Assembly (NCBI RefSeq): GCF_014201115.1 | Contig: NZ_JACHDO010000001.1 | Span: forward strand, 2,170,001 to 2,234,000 | Source: Nocardiopsis metallicus | GTDB lineage: Bacteria > Actinomycetota > Actinomycetes > Streptosporangiales > Streptosporangiaceae | DNA length: 64,000 nt | Direction of reading: 5' to 3' | Shown: in pieces, positions 19,013-29,381 of the stretch | Numbering within the stretch: position 1 is the stretch's first letter | Layout: every line of letters begins with the position of its first letter | Notes under the pieces: model-generated | What the model was told of the DNA's origin: nothing | The model's input: only the letters and a program-made list of their open reading frames with translations | Database searches by the model: none | Translations under genes and position numbers: made by a program

Positions 19013-19849
19013 GGGCTTCGTCCTTCTCGGGGGTCACAGGCCTCCGGGCGGGCCGGAGGCCGTAGCGGGGGGACCGGGGCCGTTCTCCAGCCCAGGACGG
19101 CTCGATTCGCGGCCACGGGGCTCGAACTCTTCCCGGTGCTCGCGAAGGGAGGTGTTCTCAGGAATTCCGAGCTGTCCCGGAATTTTCTGGACCTGTTGTC
19201 GAGCAGATTAGGCAGCCGCCAATTACCTCGTCAAGGCCTGTTTTCGCTTTGGAATCGGGTACCTTTGACAAGGTTCCTCGAATCACAAGGAGCCGTTTCC
19301 GCACTGGTACTGTCGGGCACCCGGTACCGCAATCCCCCAAACTGGAAAGACTCTTATCAGATCCCCGACTGGTCTACCGGGAGGATTTTCGGGATCTCTC
19401 CGGCGAGCACCCCGGCCGACAGTGAAAACTGTCGCCGCGGACAGATCTTCCTTCCCTTACCGCAGACGCTCCACAGCCACTGAACAGTACATCAGCGGGC
19501 ACGGGAAGCCCGTGAGCGCGCACAGGACCCTCCGCGCCCCGGCACCGGACCGGTGAACACGGGCAGGAAATCCGCATGCCCGGACCCACCGGTTCACAGA
19601 CGCCAAAAGCACCGACCGAGCCGTGTGCTCTTTATCTTCCTGAATGCCATTTCGGTGCTTTCGTTCGCCACCCGCCTACCAGCACTACCGGGCCTCGTGG
19701 ATACGTCCGGCGTCGATTCCACCCCGGTCAACCTCTCGACCGTCGGATGCGCGGTCGCGACCGTCCTGGCCGAGGTGATTTCCGCTGCCCTACCTGCGGG
19801 AAAGGGGTCCACGCGCAGGAGCACGCGACGCCGCGAAGGAGTGAGCGCG
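19013..19849. other. Long non-coding stretch with a tetraloop hairpin and a possible transporter scrap
   Basis: This 837-bp gap lies between the AA10 start and the TauE/SafE stop. It is moderately AT-rich at 19170-19400 and holds the AA10 promoter on the minus strand (not precisely located). A perfect 7-bp hairpin with a GAAA loop lies at 19417-19434 (CGACAGT/ACTGTCG). At about 19620-19820 on the plus strand a hydrophobic reading (RVLFIFLNAISVLSFATRLP) resembles the first helix of MFS transporters but lacks the rest. I treat it as a possible remnant only. Confidence 0.35.
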
Positions 19850-20722
19850 TCATGTCCGCGGTCGCAGGAGCGGAAGCAGCGGACAGTACTCACCGATCAG
19901 GCGGCAGCCCAGCACCAGGGCGGCCACGAGTGCCGCCAGCGCGGGGGGCAGCAGACCGTAGGGGGCGGGGAGTTCCTGGGCCAGGACAAACAGGCCCATG
20001 AACAGCACGAAGATCCCGAAGACCTTGCGTAGGGCGGCTTCGGGCACTCGCGAGGTCAGCAGCGACCCGACCAGCGAGCCCGTGACAGCGAGGGCGGTGA
20101 CCGCGGACACCAGGGCCCAGTCCACGCTGACGGTCGTCAGGTACCCGCCAAGCCCGGCGAAGGACTTCATCGTGATCACCAGCAGGGAGGTGCCCACGGC
20201 GGCCGGCATGGCCAGGCCGCCGAGCAACATCAGGGCGGGCACGACGAGGAAGCCGCCGCCGGCTCCGACCAGGCCGGTGACCGCCCCGACCGCCAGGCCG
20301 TCGAGGACGACACGGCGCAGGGGAAGCGTTTCGGTCTCCCCGCCTACCGGGGGCGCCTTCCTCCCGCCCCGGAGCATGGCCGCGGCGGTGGCGACCATCA
20401 TCAGGGCGAAGGCGATCATCAACACGGCGCCGGGCAGGTATCCGCCCGCCACACCGCCGAGGAACGCACCCGCCATGCCCGCCGCCCCGAAGACCAGCCC
20501 GGTGCGCCAGCGGACGTTTCCCTCGCGTGCGTGCGCGAACGCGCTGACCAGGGAGGTGACGCCCACGATAAACAGGGACGCGGCTATGGCCTCCTTCGGT
20601 GCCATGCCGGCGACGTAGGTGAGGAGCGGAACCATCAGGATGGAACCGCCGCCCCCGAGCAGGCCGAGCGCGAGACCCACCACCACCGCGAGGCCAAGGA
20701 CGAGGACGATCTGAAACTCCAT
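19850..20722 (-). CDS. TauE/SafE-family sulfite/organosulfonate exporter
   Basis: From ATG 20722 the protein is 290 residues with about eight hydrophobic segments. It has the two glycine-rich family repeats: LALGLLGGGGSILMVPLL near the N-terminus and VTGLVGAGGGFLVVPALMLL in the middle. TauE/SafE proteins move sulfite or other sulfur anions across the inner membrane. It is last in a minus-strand series behind the persulfide dioxygenase-rhodanese gene (127-bp gap), which points to disposal of sulfite made from persulfide oxidation. Confidence 0.9.
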   Translation of the reverse strand: MEFQIVLVLGLAVVVGLALGLLGGGGSILMVPLLTYVAGMAPKEAIAASLFIVGVTSLVSAFAHAREGNVRWRTGLVFGAAGMAGAFLGGVAGGYLPGAVLMIAFALMMVATAAAMLRGGRKAPPVGGETETLPLRRVVLDGLAVGAVTGLVGAGGGFLVVPALMLLGGLAMPAAVGTSLLVITMKSFAGLGGYLTTVSVDWALVSAVTALAVTGSLVGSLLTSRVPEAALRKVFGIFVLFMGLFVLAQELPAPYGLLPPALAALVAALVLGCRLIGEYCPLLPLLRPRT

Positions 20723-20849
20723 GTTGAATCTGCTTCCATGGCTCGCGAACGCGGACGAGGGTCGATGTGACAGGAAGGGCGGGGTCGGGGCGGTGTCCTG
20801 CGGCGGTGGGGGCGGTGCCCGGCACGGCGGGCACCGCCCCCACACCTGC

Positions 20850-22268
20850 TCAGCGCACGGCGCTCCGCGCGGGGGCGCGCCGGTCCGATGCCTGGTCCGC
20901 CCAGGCCGGGTAGCCGCGGTCGAGTTCGACGACGTCGTATCCGGCGCGGCGCAGGGCCGAGGCAGCCACGGAGCTGCGGGCACCCGACTGGCAGTAGCTG
21001 ACGATGGTGCCGTCGGCGGGCAGGACGTCGAGGTTCCACAGCACCCGGCCCGCGCTGAGCTGCCGGGAGCCGGGGATGTGCCCTTCGGCGTGTTCGGCCT
21101 TGTTACGGACGTCCAGCACCAGCGAGGCACCGGATTCGGGCATCTGCTCCGGGGTGATACGCCGCGGCACGGTGGTCGGCAGCCCTTCCGTGCTGGTGGT
21201 GTACCCGATCACATGGTCGATACCGACCCGCAGCAGGTGGTCCCGCACCCGCCGGGCCGTGTCCCCGTCGGGGGTGAACAGCACCAGCGGCCTGGTCTCG
21301 GTCTCGGGGTCGAGGGCCCACGCGCCGAAGGTGGCCGCTTTGGCCGGACCGGGGACGTTGAGCGCACCGGCCACGGTTGCCCGGTGCACCTCGGTGTGGG
21401 GCCGGGTGTCCACGAACACGATCTGGTCCTGCTCCAGGGAGCGGCCGATCCCCGCCACGGAGAGCTCGGGCGGCGGAGCCGTCGGACCCAGCACTCGCGG
21501 GCCCTCCTTGTTCTGACGTTTCATCCGCGCGAAGTAGGCGTGGGCGTCGGGCTGCCCGTCGAGCAGTTCCCGGACGAAGCCCTCCCTGTCGTCGTTCCGC
21601 AGGTAGGGCCCCCACCAGGCGTTGAGCCGCTCGTACCCGACCGTGGTGGCCGGGAGCGCGCCGAGGGCCTTGCCGCAGGCGCTGCCCGCGCCGTGCCCGG
21701 GCAGGACCTGGACGTGGTCGGGCAGTGCCAGGAAGACCTCGCGGAGGCTGGTGAAGAGCTGGTGCGCGCCCTCGAAGCGGGTGTCGACGCCTCCGGCCGC
21801 CTCGTCGAGCAGGTCGGGACGCCCCAGGTCGCCGGCGAAGACGAAGTCCCCGGAGATCAGGTAGCCAGGATCCCGGCTGAACGCCCCATCGGTGATCAGG
21901 AACGCCAGGTGTTCGGGGGTGTGTCCCGGGGTGTGGCGCGCCTGGACGGTGATGTTGCCGATGGTGATGGTGTCGCCGTCCATGAGCCGTTCGGCGTCGA
22001 AACCGTACTGCCAGTCCTGGCCGCCCTCGCCGGAGACGTACACCGCGGCTCCGGTCGCCGCGGCGAGTTCACGGGTTCCGGAGAGGTAGTCGGCGTGGAT
22101 GTGGGTCTCGGTCACGGCCACGATCCGCATGCCGTGTTCGGCGGCCAGGTCGAGGTAGTCGCCGATGTCGCGGCGGGCGTCGACCACGACGGCCTCTCCT
22201 CTGGCCTGACAGCCGATGAGGTAGCCCGCCTGGGCGAGGTCGTTGTCGTAGAGGCGTTCCAGCAGCAT
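20850..22268 (-). CDS. Persulfide dioxygenase-like MBL fused to two rhodanese domains
   Basis: From ATG 22268 (AAGGAG upstream) the protein is 472 residues. The N-terminal metallo-beta-lactamase domain (about 1-250) has THIHADYLSG, HTPGHTPEH and GDFVFAGDLGRPDL, the ETHE1/CstB-type set that binds one iron and oxidises persulfide to sulfite. Two rhodanese domains follow. The first (VFVDTRPHTEVHRATVAGAL) lacks an active-site Cys; the second (SYCQSGARSSVAAS) has it. This matches CstB-like enzymes combining sulfur transfer and oxidation. The palindrome at 22305-22322 lies just upstream, so the gene likely has its own CstR-controlled promoter. Confidence 0.92.
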   Translation of the reverse strand: MLLERLYDNDLAQAGYLIGCQARGEAVVVDARRDIGDYLDLAAEHGMRIVAVTETHIHADYLSGTRELAAATGAAVYVSGEGGQDWQYGFDAERLMDGDTITIGNITVQARHTPGHTPEHLAFLITDGAFSRDPGYLISGDFVFAGDLGRPDLLDEAAGGVDTRFEGAHQLFTSLREVFLALPDHVQVLPGHGAGSACGKALGALPATTVGYERLNAWWGPYLRNDDREGFVRELLDGQPDAHAYFARMKRQNKEGPRVLGPTAPPPELSVAGIGRSLEQDQIVFVDTRPHTEVHRATVAGALNVPGPAKAATFGAWALDPETETRPLVLFTPDGDTARRVRDHLLRVGIDHVIGYTTSTEGLPTTVPRRITPEQMPESGASLVLDVRNKAEHAEGHIPGSRQLSAGRVLWNLDVLPADGTIVSYCQSGARSSVAASALRRAGYDVVELDRGYPAWADQASDRRAPARSAVR

Positions 22269-22304
22269 GTCCTGCTCCTTGTCTGGTGGTGTCTGCACTG
22301 TTGC

Positions 22305-22322
22305 GATACTCCGGGGAGTATC
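22305..22322. promoter_or_regulatory. CstR/CsoR-type operator before the persulfide dioxygenase
   Basis: GATACTCC and GGAGTATC form perfect 8-bp arms around GG, ending 37 bases before the start codon. The G-tract/ATAC-GTAT form is typical for CsoR/CstR-family repressors. Confidence 0.8.
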
Positions 22323-22354
22323 CAGAAGTCAGAGGAGGGCCCTACCCGCGCCGC

Positions 22355-22927
22355 TCATCGGCGGGCACCGAGCCGTGTCAGGGAGTCCTCGATGTCGAGG
22401 TCGTTGCGCGGCTGGTTGTAGGGCAGCCGAGCCAGCGCCATACCCATGGCGCAGGTGTCGGTGACGGCCGCGAAGGCCAGACCCGCACCCACGAAACCGG
22501 CGACCGCCACCATCGGGGGCCACAGCAGGGAGGCGAGTACGGAGGTGAGGACGAGGCCTCCAGCGACCAGTCGGACCTGGCGCTCCAGGGCCCAGCGTCT
22601 GCGGCCGCGTTCGACGGGCGCGCCCTGGGCCTCCCAGGCGTTCATGCCGCCGTCCATCACGACCGTGTCGTCCAGACCCGCGGCGGTCAGCTTGCCCTGG
22701 CACCGCACCGCCCTGTTCCCGGACTGGCAGACCAGGACGAGGCGGCCCCCGGCGTCGGCGACGATGCGCTCCAGGTGGGCGTCCACCCGCCCCAGCGGCA
22801 GGTTGATCGCGCCGGGGATGTGGGAGCTCTCGTACTCGGCGGGTGTGCGCACGTCGACGAGCAGGGTGTGGGGGTCGGTTTCGACCAGGTGGCGTACGGA
22901 GCGCGCGTCGATGACGTGGTCACTCAT
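22355..22927 (-). CDS. Rhodanese with C-terminal membrane segments
   Basis: Protein of 190 residues. The N-terminal rhodanese domain (about 1-108) has LLVDVRTPAEYESSHIPGAI and active-site Cys in LVLVCQSGNRAVRC. The C-terminal part has two membrane segments (about 120-160), a DUF2892-like tail, and ends LTRLGARR. It should hold persulfide at the inner membrane and pass sulfur to the dioxygenase. A copy of the CstR palindrome precedes it (22963-22982). Confidence 0.9.
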   Translation of the reverse strand: MSDHVIDARSVRHLVETDPHTLLVDVRTPAEYESSHIPGAINLPLGRVDAHLERIVADAGGRLVLVCQSGNRAVRCQGKLTAAGLDDTVVMDGGMNAWEAQGAPVERGRRRWALERQVRLVAGGLVLTSVLASLLWPPMVAVAGFVGAGLAFAAVTDTCAMGMALARLPYNQPRNDLDIEDSLTRLGARR

Positions 22928-22962
22928 GGGTCGGTTTCCTTCTTTGGTGTCGGATATTGCCT

Positions 22963-22982
22963 GGATACTCCGGGGGGTATCC
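22963..22982. promoter_or_regulatory. CstR/CsoR-type operator before the rhodanese gene
   Basis: GGATACTCCGGGGGGTATCC, an inverted repeat with one mismatch per arm pair, lies 36 bases before the rhodanese start. A weaker ATAC/GTAT site may lie near 23037-23051. Confidence 0.75.
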
Positions 22983-23155
22983 AGTGGTCGGACGCGGGCC
23001 CCGAATCTGATGGGCCCAGGCTTCGCGACCCCCGCCCATACAGGGGGGGTATTCGGATATGAGAAGTCGGTGTCGGCCTGGAACCAGGCCAGGCCCCGGC
23101 GAACAGGTCAGCCCCGGGCGCCTGCCCCGCGGGCAGCGGTCGGCGCCCGCGGGGC

Positions 23156-23760
<605 letters not shown>

Positions 23761-25437
23761 ATGAGCTCACAGCCCTCGTCGCTCTTCGAGGAGGGGATGT
23801 CCGCGCTCGCCGAAGGCGACTGGGCGGCGGCCGCCCGTTCGCTCTCCGAGTTTCTCGGATCCCGGCCCGACCCGGCAGCCCATTTCGGGCTCGGCTCGGC
23901 CCTGTGGTGGACTGGCGACATCCGCCGGGCCCTGCACCACTGGACCACTGCCTACCAGGGGTTCCGTCGGGCGGGAGCGGCGCCGGAAGCGGTCATGGCC
24001 GCCATCCAGCTCTCGTTCGTCCACAGCGCCAACCTCGGCAACGAGACCGTGGCGGCGGGCTGGGTCCGACGGGCTGGCCGTCTAGCCTCGCAGGCCCGAC
24101 TGCCGCTGCTCGACGGCTGGGTGGCCCTGGCCGAGTCAGTGTTCGCGGCCGACCCGGAACGCGCCGTCGAACTCGGCCGCCGAGCCCATGCAGTCGGTGT
24201 CGCCCACGGCGACGGCGACCTGGAGGTCTCGGCGCTGACCGCCGTCGGCCTGGCCCAGGTCAACGCCGGGAACACCGACGAGGGATGCGCCCTGCTCGAC
24301 GAGGCGATGACCGCCGCGGTGGCGGGCGAGGCCGATTCGCCCGACACCGTCGTGTTCACGAGCTGTCTGATGATGCGGGCCTGTTGTTCGTGCGCCGACT
24401 TCGCCCGGGTGGTGCACTGGGTGCGGGCCCTCGACGACTTCATCGAACGTTTCGGCAACCCGTACCTGCACACGAGCTGCCGCACCCATTACGGCGAGGT
24501 GCTCGCCGCCACCGGCGACTGGGAACGGGCCGAGACCGAACTGCTGTGCGCCGTCGCACTCGCCTCCCACGGACTCCCCAAGGTCCGGGCCGACGCCGCC
24601 GCATGCCTGGCCGACCTGCGCATCACCCAGGGCAGGACGGACGAGGCCCGCGGGGTGATCCGCGGCTTCGAAGGCCTGCCGTCGCTGGCCGCGGTCACCG
24701 CACGGCTCCAGCTCCTGGACGGCGACCCCGCCGGAGCCGAGACCACCCTCGCCCGCGGGCTCGAACGACTCGGCTCCCAAGCCGCCCCCGGCGCCCGGCT
24801 GCGAGAACTTCTCGGACTGTGTCGCCTGGCCGCCGGGGACCCGCACACCGCCGCCGACCTCGGCCGCCAGATCACCGAGTTCGGGACTCGGACCGGTTGT
24901 GACATCGTGCGCTGCCGGGGCCAGCGCCTGCTCGGGATCGCCCTCAGTGCCGAACGCGACGGAGGGCCCGCCGACCCCGACGCCGCACGCGACCTCCTCG
25001 AGGCCGCCCTCGCCGGGTTCGTCGAACTCGACCTGCCCCTCGACGCGGCCAGCACCCGCATGGCCCTCGCCGAACACCTCGACTCCGTCGCGAACGCCCA
25101 GGCCACCGCCGAGGCCCGCTCGGCCCACGCGGTCTTCTCCGCTCTCGGGGCCGTCCCCGACGCCGACCGCGCGGCGAACTGGCTGCGGGTGCGAGGAGCG
25201 ACCGTCGCGCGTGCGCGGGGGCGGTCGGGCCTGGCCGGTCTGACCCGACGCGAAACCGAGGTGCTCCGGCTCCTCGGCGAGGGCTTGTCGAACCCCGAGA
25301 TCGCCGAGCGGCTCTTCGTCAGCCGCCGCACCGTCGAACACCACGTGGCCAACATCCTCTCCAAACTCGGCCTGCGCAACCGCGCCGAGGCAGCGGGGGT
25401 CGCCGTGCGGCACGGTGACGGCCTCGCGCCGAAATAG
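23761..25437 (+). CDS. LuxR-family regulator with helical-repeat sensor region
   Basis: Protein of 558 residues. About 460 residues of Ala/Leu-rich TPR-like helical repeats (LFEEGMSALAEGDWAAAARS, AHFGLGSALWWTGDIRRALH) are followed by a C-terminal LuxR helix-turn-helix (GLTRRETEVLRLLGEGLSNP to TVEHHVANILSKLGLRNRAE). Unlike full LAL regulators there is no AAA/Walker ATPase domain. Immediately downstream are the OsmC and methyltransferase genes, which it may control. Confidence 0.88.
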   Translation: MSSQPSSLFEEGMSALAEGDWAAAARSLSEFLGSRPDPAAHFGLGSALWWTGDIRRALHHWTTAYQGFRRAGAAPEAVMAAIQLSFVHSANLGNETVAAGWVRRAGRLASQARLPLLDGWVALAESVFAADPERAVELGRRAHAVGVAHGDGDLEVSALTAVGLAQVNAGNTDEGCALLDEAMTAAVAGEADSPDTVVFTSCLMMRACCSCADFARVVHWVRALDDFIERFGNPYLHTSCRTHYGEVLAATGDWERAETELLCAVALASHGLPKVRADAAACLADLRITQGRTDEARGVIRGFEGLPSLAAVTARLQLLDGDPAGAETTLARGLERLGSQAAPGARLRELLGLCRLAAGDPHTAADLGRQITEFGTRTGCDIVRCRGQRLLGIALSAERDGGPADPDAARDLLEAALAGFVELDLPLDAASTRMALAEHLDSVANAQATAEARSAHAVFSALGAVPDADRAANWLRVRGATVARARGRSGLAGLTRRETEVLRLLGEGLSNPEIAERLFVSRRTVEHHVANILSKLGLRNRAEAAGVAVRHGDGLAPK

Positions 25438-25500
25438 GTGAGCTCACGGATGTGACCGGGCCCGGCCCGGAGGATCCTCGTCCCTAATCCACAGACGGGG

Positions 25501-26064
25501 ATGATCACGATGCCCCACACCGGAACACGACCGCTGAACGGCGTGAACGCACAAGTGCTGACAGACCTGTTCACGAGGGCGCACGCGGACGGCGAGCCCC
25601 TGCGGATCGAGCTGAGCACGCACCTGCGGTGGCGGGACGGGCTCGCGACCGAGGGGGCGGGCGCCACCTTGCGCCTGGACGGGCCGCGGGACCGGTCCCA
25701 TCACGCGTTCCATACCGACCTGCCCGCACCACTCGCCGGTTCCGATACCGGCCCGGCCCCCACGGAGATGCTCCTCGCCGCCACCTCGGCCTGCGTGAGC
25801 GCCGCCCTGGTCGAGCTGGCCACCGCCGAGGGAATCCGGCTCGATCGCGTCGAGACCCACGCCTCGACCGCCCTGGACGCGCGCGGAGCGCTCGGCGTCG
25901 AAGGCGTCCCGGTCGGCCCCGGCGAGGTGACACTGCGGTTCGACATCGACGCCGACGCCGCCCCCGAACACCTCCAGACCCTGATCCGGGCCGCGGTGGC
26001 GGCCTCACCGACCGCCCAGGCCCTCATCCGACCCACCTCGATCCGAACGGAGCCGAACCGATGA
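25501..26064 (+). CDS. OsmC-like protein
   Basis: Protein of 187 residues with the OsmC/Ohr fold pattern: [20 protein letters not shown] containing the first conserved Cys, then [15 protein letters not shown] and a strand-rich end. The usual second Cys of peroxidatic OsmC/Ohr proteins is not visible ([11 protein letters not shown]), so thiol peroxidase activity is uncertain. The stop overlaps the next gene (ATGA), so they are co-translated. Confidence 0.8.
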   Translation: MITMPHTGTRPLNGVNAQVLTDLFTRAHADGEPLRIELSTHLRWRDGLATEGAGATLRLDGPRDRSHHAFHTDLPAPLAGSDTGPAPTEMLLAATSACVSAALVELATAEGIRLDRVETHASTALDARGALGVEGVPVGPGEVTLRFDIDADAAPEHLQTLIRAAVAASPTAQALIRPTSIRTEPNR

Positions 26065-27155
26065 CCGCCACAGTACCCGCCCACTCCGCTCCCACCGCCG
26101 ACACCGACCGCGCCCAAGCGTTCGCCGAGCGCATGGTCGAGGTCCTCAACGACGGGGCGCTCGCCCTGATGGCCGGCATCGGCCACCGCACCGGGCTGTT
26201 CGACACCATGGCGGGTCTGCCGCCCTCGACCAGCAGCCGGATCGCCGAGGCCTGCGGCCTGCAGGAACGGTACGTGCGTGAGTGGCTCGGCGCGATGACC
26301 ACCGGCGGTGTCGTCGACCACGACCCCGCCACCGGCACCTTCCACCTGCCGGCCGAACACCACCTGCCGCTCACCCGCTCCGGAGGGGCGGCCAACGTGG
26401 CCAAGACCATGCAGATCCTGCCGCTGCTCGGCAACGTCAGCGCCGAGATCACCGAGCGGTTCGAGACCGGAGGGGGTGTCCACTACGCCGCTTTCGCCGA
26501 CTTCCATCGCTTCATGGCCGAAGAGAGCGCGGCGGTGTTCGACAACGCCCTGATCGAGGTGATCCTGCCGCTGGCCCCGGAGTTGCCCGGTCGGCTGGCG
26601 GAGGGGATCGATGTCGCCGACATCGGCTGCGGGAGCGGCCACGCGGTCAACCTCATGGCCCAGGCCTTCCCCCGCAGCAGCTTCGTCGGCTACGACTTCT
26701 CCGAAGAGGGCATCGCCGCGGGCCGGGCCGAAGCCGACCGCCTCGGCCTCGCCAACGCCGACTTCCGGCTCGCCGACGTGGCAGAACTCGACGCTGCCGG
26801 GGCCTTCGACGCGGTCACCGCCTTCGATGCCGTCCACGACCAGGCCCACCCCGCGCGGGTGCTCGACAACATCAACCGGGCGCTGCGGCCGGGGGGACGC
26901 TTCCTCATGGTCGACATCAACGCCAGCAGCGACGTGGCCGACAACGTGGAGCACCCGCTCGGACCGTTCCTCTACACCGTGTCGACCATGCACTGCATGA
27001 CCGTGTCGCTGGCACTGGGCGGCGACGGCCTCGGCACCGTGTGGGGCGAGCAGCTGGCCCGCACGATGCTGGCCGACGCGGGGTTCACGGACGTCGAGGT
27101 CACCACCCTCGACCAGGATCCGCTCAACAGCTACTACCTGGCCACCAAGCCCTGA
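26061..27155 (+). CDS. Class I SAM-dependent methyltransferase with N-terminal winged helix
   Basis: Protein of 364 residues. The N-terminal winged-helix-like region ([40 protein letters not shown]) resembles Rv2258c-type methyltransferases. The SAM domain follows with motif [13 protein letters not shown] and later motifs [16 protein letters not shown] and [12 protein letters not shown]. Small-molecule methyltransferase; substrate unknown. It overlaps the OsmC-like gene by four bases. Confidence 0.88.
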   Translation: MTATVPAHSAPTADTDRAQAFAERMVEVLNDGALALMAGIGHRTGLFDTMAGLPPSTSSRIAEACGLQERYVREWLGAMTTGGVVDHDPATGTFHLPAEHHLPLTRSGGAANVAKTMQILPLLGNVSAEITERFETGGGVHYAAFADFHRFMAEESAAVFDNALIEVILPLAPELPGRLAEGIDVADIGCGSGHAVNLMAQAFPRSSFVGYDFSEEGIAAGRAEADRLGLANADFRLADVAELDAAGAFDAVTAFDAVHDQAHPARVLDNINRALRPGGRFLMVDINASSDVADNVEHPLGPFLYTVSTMHCMTVSLALGGDGLGTVWGEQLARTMLADAGFTDVEVTTLDQDPLNSYYLATKP

Positions 27156-27463
27156 GGCCCACCGTGCGCGCCGCCGTGATCGGCACCCGTGCCGCGCTGC
27201 TGAAGCAGGCGGCCCCGGACCGGACGCGGCGGTCGCCCGGCGTACCGGTCCTTCCCTTCCTGAGTAGCAACTTCTGGATTCACCACAGTTCATGAAAAGA
27301 CTCGCGATACCGATCGCGACGCTTCTTCCTTCGGCAGGTTGACGCACATCGGGTGAATTAACAACGAAGGGAAGGTATCGAGATGGAGTACTCGACGACA
27401 TCGGAAAAGAGGCGAGGCCGAAGCGTGACGATCGGGCCGTGCGGGCTCTACTAGGATCCTGGG
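27156..27463. other. Intergenic region before the disrupted ATP-grasp gene
   Basis: This 308-bp gap becomes AT-rich from about 27280 onward. TCGCGA repeats near 27302-27319 form a short inverted repeat. No gene is supported. It should hold the promoter of the ATP-grasp gene that starts at 27464. Confidence 0.4.
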
Positions 27464-27726
27464 ATGCGCATGATCGATGTCGACAAGTATCCGGCCCAGG
27501 CGACACTCGGGTACCACAGGAGCCCCCCATCGTTTTCCTACAAGTGCAGGGAATTCCTGCAGAAAATGGAATTGAACCCGGACTCTGATTACTATCGATT
27601 CTCCACGAAGCTGGGCGCCTATCTTTTCCTGGACCGCATCGGTATCGCCCACGCCAAGGTGTACGGCGTGCTCTCGGGGATCGACAAGCTCACGCCCGGG
27701 CATCTGACCCGGATTCGTCAGGGGTC

Positions 27727-29381
27727 TGATCGCGTCTTCTGATCCGGCACTTCGCCCATGGTGTCCCTGGTCCGGGCAGGAACGAGCCCTCGCGTGACGC
27801 CGCGGTGCGCGCCGGGCTCCACGAACCCCGGAACTGCGTGCTCCCTCCTTCCTGCTGCTCGTCGGATCAGGTCCCGATCCTCAGGTGAGGGTCGGCAGAG
27901 CGGTCAACCGCTGCCAGCAGGTAGTGAACGCCTCCGCCCAGGGCCAGGACCGTTCGATACGCAGGAAGCGGCGGCGGGCGTGGCGGGCCAGACGGGCGGG
28001 CAGGTGGTAGATCCGAAACCGCATGCTCTCAGGCTCGGCATCCGCGAGGTCCTCCGCATCGTGCAGGGTGAGCAACCGCAGCCAGGCGTCCAGATCCGCG
28101 GCCAGGTTGGCCGCGAGCACCCACGCCTGGTTGACCTGCCAGGACGATGACGGCAACAACGCGAGCCCCATCGCCTTGTTCGTGCGCACCCGATCCTCGA
28201 CCTCGGCGTGGTCTCGGTGCAGCGCGTCCAGAAACTGGGCCTGGTGGGAGCCCGGCACCCGATGCATCCGCTTGATGTTGGTCGCGCAGATGGCGTAGCG
28301 CCAACCGGTCTTCCTCTCCATGGCGGTGAGCTTGGCGGTGTGGCGGCGGGAGGGGCGTACCCGGCGGACGATGAGCCGCATCCCCTTGGGCCAGCCTTCG
28401 CGGGTGTTGAGCCCGGTCAGTTCGGCGACCTCATAGCCCTCTTGGAGGTCGCCTTTCTGGTCCACGGCGCTCTCCCACGCGCTCTCGGGGATCTTCGCGA
28501 TCGCCTCCTCGTCCGCGGTGGTGATCTTCCACCCGACGGTGAAGCGCACCGTCCTGCGGCTGGTGTTCAGCTTCTCCAGGTACTCGAGGAGGTCGTGGGT
28601 GGCGCCGGCTCCGTCGATACGGACGAGGATCTTGGCCCGGGAAGAGCCGGGGACCTGATCCAGGGCCCAGGTGAGCACGTTGATGTGGTCGCTCGCGGTG
28701 TTGGCTCCGGCGTTGCCGGGGCGCAGCAGCATGGCCAGGCACTCGCCGGTGTTGGCGCACCAGGCGGCCAGGGGGTGGAACCCGAAACTGGACTTGAAGG
28801 TGGGTGCGGCCCCTTCCTTGTTGGAGGTGGTGGTGATGATCGTGGCGTCGGCGTCCAGCACGATCCATCCCTTCAGGGGTTTGCCCGCGACCTTCACTTG
28901 GGGGAACCCGCCGGGGCGCAGGTGCAGCAGCGTCCACACGTGGCGGCGGATCTGCCGCCGGGCCTTGGCGATCGCCGCCAGGGCCCTCTCGTCGAGGACG
29001 TTCAGGGCGCGGCGCAGGGTGGAGTCGGAAGTGGGTGGGCCGAACACGGGCCGGTGGTGCAGGCCCAGGCGTTCGGCTTCGGAGAGGTTGCGGGCGCCGA
29101 GCACGATGGCGATGACCAGGTGGACCAGGGTGGTGGCCCGGTCCCGCCAGCCGTTGGCGGTGCTGGTGGGCAAGGCTGTGGCGAGGGCCCGGGTGAGGCC
29201 GGTGCGGTCGGCGAGCTGGCGGAGCAGGACGGCTCCGGCATGCCCGACGAGGTTGGTGCTGTTGGCGGTCACGGACAGGCGGTGGTCCCAGGTAGGCTCG
29301 TGCACCAGAAAGGTGCTCCTGATTCTGCTGTGATGTTTCCTAGACAGTCACATCTTTGCAGGTAGGGGCACCTTTCGTGCT
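27727..29381 (-). mobile_element. IS1380-family insertion sequence
   Basis: The transposase at 27881-29305 defines it. GTCAGGGGTC occurs as a direct repeat at 27717-27726 and 29382-29391, giving an element of about 1.65 kb, a normal IS1380 size. A 10-bp duplication is longer than usual for this family and I could not find convincing terminal inverted repeats, so the ends are tentative. It interrupts an ATP-grasp gene. Confidence 0.65.
27881..29305 (-). CDS. IS1380-family transposase
   Basis: Protein of 474 residues, full length for the family. It has the DDE elements WIVLDADATIITTTSNKEG (first Asp), KILVRIDGAGATHDLLEYLE (second Asp) and a late helical region with RVRTNKAMGLALLPSSSW. The frame is intact, so the element may still be active. 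Before the start codon, AGAAAGGTGCTCCT (from about 29308) and AGGGGCACCTTTC (from about 29365) form an inverted repeat that could limit its expression. Confidence 0.9.
   Translation of the reverse strand: MHEPTWDHRLSVTANSTNLVGHAGAVLLRQLADRTGLTRALATALPTSTANGWRDRATTLVHLVIAIVLGARNLSEAERLGLHHRPVFGPPTSDSTLRRALNVLDERALAAIAKARRQIRRHVWTLLHLRPGGFPQVKVAGKPLKGWIVLDADATIITTTSNKEGAAPTFKSSFGFHPLAAWCANTGECLAMLLRPGNAGANTASDHINVLTWALDQVPGSSRAKILVRIDGAGATHDLLEYLEKLNTSRRTVRFTVGWKITTADEEAIAKIPESAWESAVDQKGDLQEGYEVAELTGLNTREGWPKGMRLIVRRVRPSRRHTAKLTAMERKTGWRYAICATNIKRMHRVPGSHQAQFLDALHRDHAEVEDRVRTNKAMGLALLPSSSWQVNQAWVLAANLAADLDAWLRLLTLHDAEDLADAEPESMRFRIYHLPARLARHARRRFLRIERSWPWAEAFTTCWQRLTALPTLT

Noticed and set aside
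19553..20032. Plus-strand frame with an MFS-like first helix
   Set aside because: Only one helix is recognisable and the frame runs on antisense into the TauE/SafE gene; kept only as a possible remnant in the gap description.
20721..22421. 566-codon plus-strand frame antisense to the dioxygenase
   Set aside because: Low-complexity product typical of the antisense of a high-GC gene; the minus-strand gene has full domain support.
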